Shown here in pieces: positions 1 through 8,100 of a DNA stretch of 9,937 bases (the first letter of the stretch is position 1; each line of letters begins with the position of its first letter). The position numbers were made by a program, and so were the translations under genes. The notes below the pieces were generated by a model, which saw only the letters and a list, made by a program, of their open reading frames with translations, was not told the origin of the DNA and made no database searches. The DNA is from an uncultured Bacteroidota bacterium. GTDB taxonomy: Bacteria > Bacteroidota > Bacteroidia > Chitinophagales > Chitinophagaceae. The stretch is from contig CAIRSV010000047.1 in NCBI GenBank assembly GCA_903881265.1, forward strand, positions 1-9,937, read 5' to 3'.

Positions 1-2022
1 CTCAATTTGGATGCGATAGCAAAAAAAAGTAAGAAGCAGGAATCTAAAGCCAAAACATCACAACGCGTAACGAAAAATAAGCGTAACGAAAAGGCTAAAG
101 GACACGAAAAAAAGAAACCGTCACGAGTAGACAACAAGAAGCCCCGCGAAAGCAAGGTAAAACATCGTACTGTAAAAAGTCAATCGGCTGAAACAAACGA
201 GCAAGCGTATGAATCTAGAGTGCAAGCAAAAGAAGCCAAAGGACAATCACGCGAACAGTTGGAAAGTCAGCGAATGTCTATTCTTGAAGAAATTAAACGT
301 ACAACAGAAGAACTAACTGAACTTCGTAAAGACAAGAAAGCATCCTTATCTGAATTACAAGCGTTACAAACTAAATTAAACGCCAGGCAATCATTGATTG
401 CGAATATCAATAATGAAATTAATATCATTGAAGACAGAATCAATCTTGCCAATCATGATGTCAATGTCTTGAAAACCCAACTCGATACATTGAAAAAGCA
501 ATATGCCGAGATGGTGAGATATACGTACAAGAACAGAACATCATCTGACATGATCGTCTTCCTTTTCTCATCCACCTCGTTCAATGATGCGACGCGTCGA
601 TTGCAATATGTAAAGCAATACAGAAGCTATAGGGCCGAACAAGCAGTTAAAATCATTTCAGCTGGCAAGCAATTGACGAATAAAATAACCGTCTTGAATC
701 AACAGAAAGAAAAGAAAGATGTTGTGTTGATGGTACAAGAACAACAAAGTAAGATTCTCGAAGCAGAGACTGCCGAGAAAAATAAAGTTGTTGTTGAATT
801 GAAAGGAAAAGAAAAAGACCTCATTCTTGATTTGGCAAGAAAAAAGAAAGCGGCAGACGATCTGAATAAAGCTATTTCAAATGCCATTAAACGTGAAATT
901 GAAATGGCTCGTAAACGTGCTATGGAAGAAAGAGCGCAACAAGAAAAATTGCGCCGTATGCAAGCCGAACAGGAGCAACGCTTAGCAAAAAACCGCAGTG
1001 CACAAGATGCAGCCAAGCAACTCGAAGTAGCCAAAAAACAACAAGCTGAAAAAGAAAAGCAGGCAATGGCCGAACGCTATCGTAGGGAAGAAGCCGAGCG
1101 TAAGTTGGTTCAGGAAAAGAAAGACCGGGAGTCAAGAGAACAGGCCTTAGCGATTGAGCGAAAAAAACAAGAAGAGGATGAGCGAAAAGCGTCGAAGTTA
1201 TCGGAATCAAAACGAATAGAAAAAGAAAAACAGCTTGCGATAGAGCGAAAAAGGCAAGAAGAACAACAACGACAATTGGCTCTTGAAAAGAGAAAACAGG
1301 ATGAAAAAGCACAACAACTGTTAGCAGAAAAACAACGACAGGAAGAGTACCAACGTCAACTAACGGAGGATAAAAAACAGCAGGAACGCGAACAAGCAAG
1401 ATTGAGTTACAATACGCCGTATGGCAATCCACGTTATGTAAAATCGAATGGAGAAAAGGATCCCTCATCGTCATCGCCAAAATCAACATCAGATAATGGA
1501 AACCTTGCCAGTACTATTGAATCAGGTTCTAAACCTACTGTGAGGACACTGGAACGTGATGATTATAAATTCTCTTTGACACCGCAGGAATTAGCGTTAA
1601 CCAATAGCTTCGAAGCCAATAGGGGAAAATTACCTTGGCCTGTTGAGAAAGGTTATGTGTCGGAACATTTCGGAAAAAATAAGCACCCCTTATTCAATGT
1701 AGTGACAGAAAATTATGGTGTTGATATCAAAACAAGCGTTGGTGCTGCGGCAAGAGCCATTTATGCGGGTGAAGTGAATTCAATCATCAATGTACCTGGT
1801 ATGGGACAAACCGTATTGATCAATCATGGTTCGTTTTATACCGTCTATTCAAAATTAAGCAAAGTGAATGTTGTGAAAGGTTCGCGCGTCAATACCAAAC
1901 AATCTATCGGCACAGTTTCTACGGATGATGACGGAAATACCTTGATCCATTTTGAGATTTGGAAAGTAGGTGCCAATGGTTCGCCCTACAAGGTAAATCC
2001 AGAGCAATGGGTTGCACAATAG
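1..2022 (+). CDS. envC: EnvC-like murein hydrolase activator, degenerate M23/LytM domain (5' end cut by window)
   Basis: Probable periplasmic activator of cell-wall amidases at the division site. The frame is open to base 1; the first in-frame start-like codon (TTG at 7) is unlikely to be real, because codons 1-7 read LNLDAIA followed by KKSKK, like the end of a signal peptide with an A-I-A cleavage site. Numbering from that TTG: a lysine-rich stretch (6-58), coiled coil (about 78-290) with the EnvC-type segment SSTSFNDATRRLQYVKQY (188-205), a very charged K/E/Q/R helix (about 295-465) with 14-residue repeats, a Ser-rich linker (485-510), and an M23 fold (540-671). In the M23 fold the Asp ligand (D573) and last His (H648) remain, but the usual His positions are N569, K616 and L646, so peptidase activity is unlikely. 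This fits EnvC/NlpD-type activators. At 671+ residues it exceeds the roughly 400-430 usual for EnvC; the extra length is the basic N-terminus and charged helix. Convergent with the SDR gene, 39 bases apart. Confidence 0.88.
   Translation, partial: LNLDAIAKKSKKQESKAKTSQRVTKNKRNEKAKGHEKKKPSRVDNKKPRESKVKHRTVKSQSAETNEQAYESRVQAKEAKGQSREQLESQRMSILEEIKRTTEELTELRKDKKASLSELQALQTKLNARQSLIANINNEINIIEDRINLANHDVNVLKTQLDTLKKQYAEMVRYTYKNRTSSDMIVFLFSSTSFNDATRRLQYVKQYRSYRAEQAVKIISAGKQLTNKITVLNQQKEKKDVVLMVQEQQSKILEAETAEKNKVVVELKGKEKDLILDLARKKKAADDLNKAISNAIKREIEMARKRAMEERAQQEKLRRMQAEQEQRLAKNRSAQDAAKQLEVAKKQQAEKEKQAMAERYRREEAERKLVQEKKDRESREQALAIERKKQEEDERKASKLSESKRIEKEKQLAIERKRQEEQQRQLALEKRKQDEKAQQLLAEKQRQEEYQRQLTEDKKQQEREQARLSYNTPYGNPRYVKSNGEKDPSSSSPKSTSDNGNLASTIESGSKPTVRTLERDDYKFSLTPQELALTNSFEANRGKLPWPVEKGYVSEHFGKNKHPLFNVVTENYGVDIKTSVGAAARAIYAGEVNSIINVPGMGQTVLINHGSFYTVYSKLSKVNVVKGSRVNTKQSIGTVSTDDDGNTLIHFEIWKVGANGSPYKVNPEQWVAQ
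1231..1398 (+). repeat. Four tandem 14-residue (42-base) coding repeats in the EnvC-like protein
   Basis: Residues 409-464 (numbered from the TTG at 7) divide into four consecutive 14-residue units: QLAIERKRQEEQQR, QLALEKRKQDEKAQ, QLLAEKQRQEEYQR and QLTEDKKQQEREQA. Each starts Q-L and continues with mixed K/R/E/Q residues. Fourteen residues are two heptads, which suits a continuous charged helix or coiled coil. A diverged relative (QALAIERKKQEEDE) lies just before, around residues 379-392. The DNA copies have diverged, so this is a protein-level repeat and not a fresh DNA duplication. Confidence 0.75.
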
Positions 2023-2061
2023 CTGCAACATTCCTATGTGAAAGATATAGTTACAAGCCAC

Positions 2062-2787
2062 TTACAAATCACCAAGCTGAGGTCTGAGTACAATTTCTTC
2101 CACAACGGTTTGTGGCGAAAGATTGAATAACATCCAGATAATATCGGCAATATCCTGCGGTCGCATAATACGGTTTTCATCCACATTGCTGCCACTCCAT
2201 GAGTCGCTCATAGTAGCACCTGGATTGACAGTACTCACTTTAATCAAATGCGGCTTGAGTTCTTCGCGTAAATTTTTCGAAAACCCTTCCAATGCATATT
2301 TACTGATACTATACGATCCGCCATTGGCATATGCCTTTAACGCCGCCACTGATGATATAGTTACGATATGACCTCTCGTATTATTCACTACATCATGTTG
2401 CTTCATATATGTTGCAAGCGTACGAGTTAGATGATAGGCACTATATAAGTTAGTCGCTATAAGTTTTTCAAGCACACCATCTTCTTCAGTACAAAGGTCG
2501 CCCGGTATAAACGTACCTGCATTATTCACAAGAAGATCAACCCGACCAAATCGTTGTTGCACGTCCTCTCCAAAGGCAATGGCTTCCCCTTTGATGCTCA
2601 GATCTCTGACCTGACTAAATACATCCACATCAGGATTTATGGTGTTCAATGTTTTTACAGCTTGTGCTAAATCATGTTCGTTACGTGCGCATATGGCCAC
2701 ATTCATTCCTTGCATGACAAGTTTTTCGGCAATTGCTTTTCCTATTCCTTTAGAGGCTCCTGTTACAACAGCATTCATATATATCAT
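2062..2787 (-). CDS. Short-chain dehydrogenase/reductase (classical SDR)
   Basis: An NAD(P)-dependent oxidoreductase of the classical SDR family, 241 residues, the usual length. Visible motifs: the cofactor-binding TGASKGIG (9-16), D62 before L-S, the NNAG motif (88-91), N113 in the helix-4 position, the catalytic serine in TISS (S145/S146), catalytic Y159 and K163 in YSISK, and the NPG motif (188-190). Substrate cannot be told from sequence; relatives are often named 3-oxoacyl-ACP reductase without proof. The start at 2787 gives MIYMNAVVTG; an ATG three codons in (2778) gives MNAVVTG, which is equally or more typical of the family, and neither has a Shine-Dalgarno sequence. It is the last gene of the leftward cluster, 37 bases after the DUF1569-like gene, with no separate promoter visible, so probably co-transcribed. 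Confidence 0.9.
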   Translation of the reverse strand: MIYMNAVVTGASKGIGKAIAEKLVMQGMNVAICARNEHDLAQAVKTLNTINPDVDVFSQVRDLSIKGEAIAFGEDVQQRFGRVDLLVNNAGTFIPGDLCTEEDGVLEKLIATNLYSAYHLTRTLATYMKQHDVVNNTRGHIVTISSVAALKAYANGGSYSISKYALEGFSKNLREELKPHLIKVSTVNPGATMSDSWSGSNVDENRIMRPQDIADIIWMLFNLSPQTVVEEIVLRPQLGDL

Positions 2788-2824
2788 TTGATGAGTTTAC
2801 TACTAGTTTTATAGAGAATGATCA

Positions 2825-3277
2825 TTACACACCAAATTGACGTAAGTGATGCATTGCATGCTTATAAAGAAGGTGAATCCATTCGTCAGCATTGAGATTA
2901 CCAAAAAATGGATTTAGAATACGCTTCTCCTTATCGTCGCTAAAGACTGAAATAAAATAGTCAATATCGATTTGCAAATGCGTCAGCGATTCGGCTACTG
3001 TGGTATAGTTAGCGGGTGAAGGCGTATCGGGTAAATACTGATTGGGTGTATTATCACGAAACGGTTTCTCACTGATCATAAACTGATACATCTTCGCAGT
3101 GATGGCTTCATCATTCGCAGGCGGCAACGGTATCAAACCACTTGCTTGTCTGAACGCATATGCCATATGTTCAATCATTTGATGCACATTCATCTTGCCA
3201 AACACAGGCAATGTCCTCGAATCAAGTGAAGTGAGCGTAGGCACCAATTCTTCTTTTAAAAAAGTTAGTTTATCCAT
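2825..3277 (-). CDS. DUF1569/DinB-like small protein
   Basis: A 150-residue soluble protein resembling the DUF1569 family of the DinB/YfiT-like four-helix superfamily. No biochemical role can be assigned. Evidence seen: the early motif MNVHQMIEHM (29-38, with H32 and H37) and the C-terminal ending HAMHHLRQFGV (140-150), which resembles the H-x-x-H-H metal-site signature of DinB-fold proteins. H32/H37 and H140/H143/H144 could form a metal site. The open frame reaches an ATG at 3316, but that would overlap paaY by 35 bases and add a poor N-terminus (MIIKHGEKQHHNI). The ATG at 3277 starts MDKLTFLKEE, lies 4 bases after the paaY stop, and is preferred. Tight coupling to paaY suggests a shared transcript. 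Some DinB-fold proteins are thiol transferases, but nothing here proves that role. Confidence 0.75.
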   Translation of the reverse strand: MDKLTFLKEELVPTLTSLDSRTLPVFGKMNVHQMIEHMAYAFRQASGLIPLPPANDEAITAKMYQFMISEKPFRDNTPNQYLPDTPSPANYTTVAESLTHLQIDIDYFISVFSDDKEKRILNPFFGNLNADEWIHLLYKHAMHHLRQFGV

Positions 3278-3281
3278 TATG

Positions 3282-3875
3282 TTATGATGTTGTTTCTCCC
3301 CATGTTTTATAATCAATTGTCACCTCATTCATAGATGATGGAATTTCTCGTAATGGTTCGCAAGGCATCAATTCCTGTTGGCAATCATGCGCTAATTGCT
3401 GATAGACTTTAGTGCCTTCTGTTTTCCAAGCGATCATTTCATCGCTGACTTGTTTGATAATTTTGGCAGGATTGCCCACTAATAAACTTCGTTCAGGAAT
3501 CACTTCATTTGCTTTCACAAAACTCAATGCACCTACAATACATTCATCTCCGAGTACCGCATCATCCATAATGACTGCATTCATACCAATCAAACAATTT
3601 CGTCCAATTGTTGCGCCATGAATGATAGCGCCATGACCAATATGGGCATTTTCTTTTAAGGTAACGGTCACTCCCGGAAACATATGTATAGTACAATTTT
3701 CCTGCACATTACAACCATCTTCAATAATGATCTTTCCAAAGTCACCACGAATAGCCGCACCTGGACCCACATACACATTTTTTCCAATAATCACTTGTCC
3801 TGTAACAGTCGCTTGCGGATGCACATAGGCGCTTTCATGAACAACTGGTTTAATTCCTTTGTATTCGTAAAACAT
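3282..3875 (-). CDS. paaY: PaaY-type hexapeptide-repeat thioesterase (phenylacetate catabolism)
   Basis: A left-handed beta-helix protein of the gamma-carbonic-anhydrase/hexapeptide transferase family, 197 residues. I recognise it as PaaY: characteristic stretches are YVGPGAAIRGDFG (35-47), NCTIHMFPG (60-68), HIGHGAIIHG (78-87), GMNAVIMDDAVLG (97-109), LLVGNPAK (131-138), GTKVYQ (154-159) and the C-terminal PLRE (174-177). These match the order and spacing I remember for the E. coli protein, including the tail that separates PaaY from plain carbonic anhydrases. H64, H81 and H86 are the expected metal ligands. PaaY is known as a thioesterase that recovers CoA from dead-end intermediates when phenylacetyl-CoA processing misfires. 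The start at 3875 lies 11 bases after the paaH-like stop and 4 bases separate its stop from the next gene, so it is the second gene of the cluster. Confidence 0.85.
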   Translation of the reverse strand: MFYEYKGIKPVVHESAYVHPQATVTGQVIIGKNVYVGPGAAIRGDFGKIIIEDGCNVQENCTIHMFPGVTVTLKENAHIGHGAIIHGATIGRNCLIGMNAVIMDDAVLGDECIVGALSFVKANEVIPERSLLVGNPAKIIKQVSDEMIAWKTEGTKVYQQLAHDCQQELMPCEPLREIPSSMNEVTIDYKTWGETTS

Positions 3876-3886
3876 AATGATGTCGT

Positions 3887-5041
3887 TTAATAAAAATTAG
3901 TGTTGCTAGCCTTCATCTTTCTCAATAATGGACTGCAACGATATCGGTCTTCGTGATATTCTTCATACAAGGCATCGAGCTTTTCAACGCAAGCGGCTAT
4001 TCCTTTTTCATCGGCCCAATGCAACAAACCCTTTGGATAATTGACCCCTTTTGTCATTGCCAAATCAATGTCTTCTTTACTAGCAACATGCAGAAACAAT
4101 GCATTAGCGGCTTCATTGATCAACATCACAAGTACTCGCCAACAAATCTCTTTTGCTGATTCTTCATGTAATTCAGGTTCGTGTTTTATGGCAGTGTCTG
4201 CATAATCATAAAAACCTCTTCCTGATTTTCGTCCAAACCATTTAGCTTCTACGAGTCGCTTTTGTGTAAAGGACGGCGTGTAACGTGGATCAAAATAAAA
4301 TGAAGACCACACAGTTTCTGTGACAGCGTAATTAACATCATGACCAATAAGATCCATCAATTCAAATGGCCCCATTCTGAAACCACCATATACTTTCATC
4401 GCGTGATCAATTGTTTCTATTGATGCCACTCCTTCATCATACAGCCTAATTGCTTCGCTATAGAAAGGTCGGGCAATTCGATTGACAATAAAACCCGGTG
4501 TGTCTTTTGTTCGAACCGTTTTTTTGTTCCAACTATCTATCATTGCTATTGACTTAGTCACTATGTCTTGACTTGTTTGCAATGCCGGCACTATCTCTAC
4601 TAATTCCATGACGGGTGCGGGATTAAAAAAATGGATACCAATAACCCGTTGCGGTAATTTGCATGCAGAGGCTATGGATGTTACTGAAAGCGATGATGTA
4701 TTGCTTGCCAATATACACTGCTCGGATACGATATGTTCTAGCGCTGCGAATAAGGTTTGCTTGATATCTAATCGTTCAACAATCGCTTCAATAACCAAGT
4801 CTGATTCGTTCAATTTATTGATTGATAGCTCCCAAGAAATCAATGAAAAAATGCTAGCTGCTTTCTCAGCGCTTAGTTTACCCTTTTCTGTAAGTTTAGA
4901 AAGTGTATTCTGTAAACTATGTTTAGCCTTATTCAGCACTGTCTCATTGGTGTCAATCACCACCACGTTATTGCCGGCTTGCGCAGCCACTTGTGCTATG
5001 CCCGCGCCCATTGTGCCGCTCCCTATGATTCCTATTTTCAT
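3887..5041 (-). CDS. paaH: 3-hydroxyacyl-CoA dehydrogenase, PaaH-type
   Basis: Oxidises an (S)-3-hydroxyacyl-CoA with NAD+; in phenylacetate breakdown the substrate is 3-hydroxyadipyl-CoA, giving 3-oxoadipyl-CoA. Numbered from the chosen ATG (384 residues): Rossmann domain with GIIGSGTMGAGIA (4-16) and D30 as the NAD-ribose acidic residue; NTSSLS (114-119); catalytic pair H137 in GIHFFNPAP and E149 in VEIV; TPGFIVNRIARPFY (181-194) with N187; C-terminal dimer domain to about 285; then a second, shorter 3HCDH-like half with NEAANALF (309-316) and KGVNYPKGLL (331-340). The NR-ARPFY segment and the extra C-terminal half favour PaaH over the short fatty-acid enzyme; E. coli PaaH is longer, at about 475. 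An ATG at 5074 is also in frame, but it adds 11 residues before the Rossmann strand and lies upstream of the candidate promoter box. First gene of the cluster. Confidence 0.85.
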   Translation of the reverse strand: MKIGIIGSGTMGAGIAQVAAQAGNNVVVIDTNETVLNKAKHSLQNTLSKLTEKGKLSAEKAASIFSLISWELSINKLNESDLVIEAIVERLDIKQTLFAALEHIVSEQCILASNTSSLSVTSIASACKLPQRVIGIHFFNPAPVMELVEIVPALQTSQDIVTKSIAMIDSWNKKTVRTKDTPGFIVNRIARPFYSEAIRLYDEGVASIETIDHAMKVYGGFRMGPFELMDLIGHDVNYAVTETVWSSFYFDPRYTPSFTQKRLVEAKWFGRKSGRGFYDYADTAIKHEPELHEESAKEICWRVLVMLINEAANALFLHVASKEDIDLAMTKGVNYPKGLLHWADEKGIAACVEKLDALYEEYHEDRYRCSPLLRKMKASNTNFY

Positions 5042-5060
5042 ATTGCTTCTGTATTGAAGG

Positions 5061-5068
5061 CAAATGTA
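5061..5068 (-). promoter_or_regulatory. Candidate Bacteroidota -7 box before the paaH operon
   Basis: Read on the minus strand this is TACATTTG, an exact match to the Bacteroidota sigma-70-type -7 element TAnnTTTG. It ends 19 bases before the paaH ATG at 5041, implying a very short 5' leader. No clear -33 TTG was found at the usual distance; that position is T-rich. It lies between the terminator of the upstream gene and the operon, the right place for a promoter. An 8-base match with two free positions can arise by chance in AT-rich DNA. Confidence 0.4.
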
Positions 5069-5144
5069 ACACAAGGTATATGAATTAAAAACTAGGATTC
5101 AAAACGCCTACTTGTTGAGAGGGCATAGCATCATTGACTAAAAC

Positions 5145-5173
5145 ACGAAACCCCGCCCTAGGCGAGGTTTCAT
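5145..5173 (-). terminator. Hairpin terminator of the large surface-protein gene
   Basis: An inverted repeat, arms at 5147-5157 and 5161-5171 with a 3-base loop. On the minus strand the arms read GAAACCTCGCC and GGCGGGGTTTC: eleven pairs, one of them U-G, extendable by a U-G and an A-U pair to 5145-5173. It is followed on that strand by GTGTTTT, a modest U-rich tail (T run at 5140-5143). It begins 21 bases after the stop at 5194. On the plus strand the central pair becomes a C-A mismatch, so the hairpin is better formed in the leftward transcript. Confidence 0.75.
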
Positions 5174-5193
5174 TATTATTCTTTATAAAACTA

Positions 5194-8100
5194 TTATCGA
5201 ACGAGAATCACATCCCCTTTGTATGTTTTGGTTGGACCATCAGGGAATGCCACTTTAATCAGGTAGTAGAACGTCGCTGGATCTTGGTCTTTTCCTTTGA
5301 ATTTACCATTCCAACCTCTATTGTCATTTGCTGAGAATACTTCTTGTCCCCAACGATTCATCACTCTGAATTCTTGAATATTTTGGAAGGTCAAATTCAC
5401 TACTTTGAAAAGGTCATTCACGCCATCACCATTTGGAGAGAAGGCTGTTGGAATAAATAATTTATCACGGTAATCAACATTTACATAGATACTATCCCAA
5501 CTTCTGCAACCCAATTCATTGATACTATATACATAATACATGGTTGGCTCTGATGGAGACACAATCGTTGAGCTATCATTCGGGTTACTTGAATTCCAAG
5601 CTGGAGTCCAATTGTATACCAAACCGCCTGTCGCAATCAGATTCACTTGCTCTTGATATCGGATCGTTACTGAGTCACCATTAATAATAGATATTGGCGG
5701 GTTAGGATATACCAACACGATTGTCTTGGCTGTATCGGTGCAACCATACGTATCTGTTCGCACAGCAAAATAAGTATGCAGACCTGGCGTCGGAGGTGTA
5801 ATGATAGGATTAAAGCATGTTGTACAACTTAATCCTGCACTTCCTCCATTCTCATCGATCCAAAGGAAATTCTCAGAAGGTGCGTTTCCAATGCCCGTTG
5901 CAAAAGCCTGATAGCTATCGCCTACACAAAGGCTGTCGCGCAATGGCGTTACTTCAACATCATGAACAGACATTGTAATTAACACAGAATCCTTTACCTC
6001 GCATCCGTTTCCACCGATGGAATAAATATGATACATACCACTTTGATTAACATAAGCTGTTGTTGAACTTGCTGTTGAATCATAAATAAATACTGACGGA
6101 TCCCATCTGTATTTCCATGGTTTCACAGGCACATCACACAAATAGAAATTTACAATCGGTCGTGCCGTTGAAATAATCGGTGTTGATGGAAATTGAACAC
6201 TTGGCAAATCGCATCCGCCATAATCAGAACCTTGGAAGTAGAACTGTGCATTAGCAGTAGTTGAATAATCTACCGCATCCGGCTGTATTGCATTAAATTG
6301 TCCATTGAAGAAACAGATATCAATGATTAAATTATTTGTACCATCCCAAAGGAAAGGTGTTTGAAGAACAAATTTATTGGCGCCAACAGTTGTTGCATAA
6401 CCAGTATTTTGATACACATCTTTCAATTCAAACGGAGGAATGAATGCATTTAATTGTGTCAATGGGGTACAACCCATTTTGATATTCATATTAAAGGTAG
6501 AGAAACTTGTTTTTGTGATGATATTAAGGGCAAACGAATCGATACGCCCTTTTGTAATACCCATCGCATTTAATTCAGCTACTGTAAATAACATTTGTGA
6601 TCGAGCACCTGCATATGAACCATTGAATGGCGTTACTGCCAAACTTGACCCTATACTTACTCCTGAAATATATTGGTTAAATGGAGACGCACAAGGCACA
6701 TTATCTTCACCACAATAATATTGCGGAGGTGTCCCTTGCGGTGCCGCATTCAATGTCGTCATACCAGGCCCACAAAGCACTTGAGGAGAGGCTGATGCCG
6801 ATACTGAGTTTGAATTATCAACGGTTACGCGAATCGTATCCTTACTAACACAATTTGTATTCGATGTTGCTGTTGCCGTAACAATGAAATCCGTAGTTGA
6901 GTTAATACCACTTGAAATAGGATTCTCATTTGTGGCGCTATTCAGGGTTGTGCCAGGCGTCCAATTAAAGTTAAATGAACCCACTTCACATACTCTGAAT
7001 TTTGTATTAGGACGAACTGAACCAAGCAACGGTGATGAAGCCGTTAGGTTACATCCACTCGCGTAGGCATTTTGAAGTAACATTTGTGCACCCGGTGTAT
7101 TTGAGCTTGCAAGGATATCTGTATTAACGCTGAATCCAGTCATATCATAGCAAATCTGAACAACGAGATTAGTCATACCATCCCAAAAATAATCATTTTG
7201 AAATATGTGTGTGTTCCAACTTTGAACAGAATAAAATTTAGGATTATAATACACCTGAGAAAGCCCGGTGACAAATCCTGTGGCACCATCCAAGGCTGTT
7301 TGTGATGTACATCCCATACTGATACGCACATTACGCATTGTATCACTTCCTTTACCAACCACATTCCATGCGATCGATTTTAGATTCCCTGGTTTGATCC
7401 CTGCTTGCGACAATTCAGCAGCTGTAAATAACATTTGTGTTTTATAACCACTTTGGAAACTTGTATAATAAGGTGAGTATTGCGATTGTTGAATATTTCC
7501 TGTACCTACTGTTTTATAAACGGCCGCCGGACTATTGCAAGGGAATACGGATAATCCGCAAGGCATAGAGGATGGGTTTGTAAACAACTGGAATGGCGAT
7601 TCAGGACATACTGGATTGACAGATACCTGCGCGTTTAACAAGGCTCTTGCGCCGCTTACATTTACTTTGTTCGAATCGGTATACACACAACCATTATCAT
7701 CTCGATATGTCAATTTGTATGTCGTCGTGCCTTGTGGTTTCGCCCAAGGATTTAACACCGTGGTGCTACTAAGATTATAAGCAGGTGTCCACGTAATCGT
7801 AGGATTCACCTGAGCTGGCGTGGCGGAAGCGTTTAATTGTATAGAGTCATTCACACAAATGGTTTCAGGACCGCCGGCGTCAACATTGACGATACCTGGA
7901 ATGAGCGTAACCGTAATCGTATCTTTTGTTTTGCAGACTAATCCTGCAGGAGGATTTAAGGCCGTTACAATATACGTGGTGGTTACCAGTGGAGCCGATT
8001 TTGGATTTTTTATGTTTGTAGAAGACAAACCAATATTGGTTGAGCTTCCTGCAAGGTTGGTCCATGACCATTGAGATATTCCCGGTGGAGCTGTGACATT

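Noticed and set aside
1100..1400. Possible tandem DNA repeat or recombination hotspot in the Lys/Glu/Gln-rich region.
   Set aside because: The repeat is clear in protein but codons differ between units, so there is no near-identical DNA repeat to drive slippage.
920..1489. A 189-codon minus-strand open frame inside the EnvC-like gene, with hydrophobic content.
   Set aside because: It is the shadow of the K/E/Q-rich coding region: reversed GAA/AAG/CAA codons read as Phe/Leu/Val-rich sequence. No family resemblance or start signal.
2011..2029. Inverted repeat GTTGCA-7-TGCAAC overlapping the stop of the EnvC-like gene, a possible terminator between convergent genes.
   Set aside because: The stem is only six pairs and no T run follows on either strand. 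It is too weak to call a terminator.
3278..3316. Overlap of the DUF1569-like gene with paaY from a start at 3316.
   Set aside because: The added residues do not look like part of the family, and the ATG at 3277 sits 4 bases after the paaY stop, a normal operon junction.
4608..5057. A 149-codon plus-strand open frame opposite the paaH-like gene.
   Set aside because: It lies wholly antisense to a gene with clear dehydrogenase motifs and has no recognisable domain.
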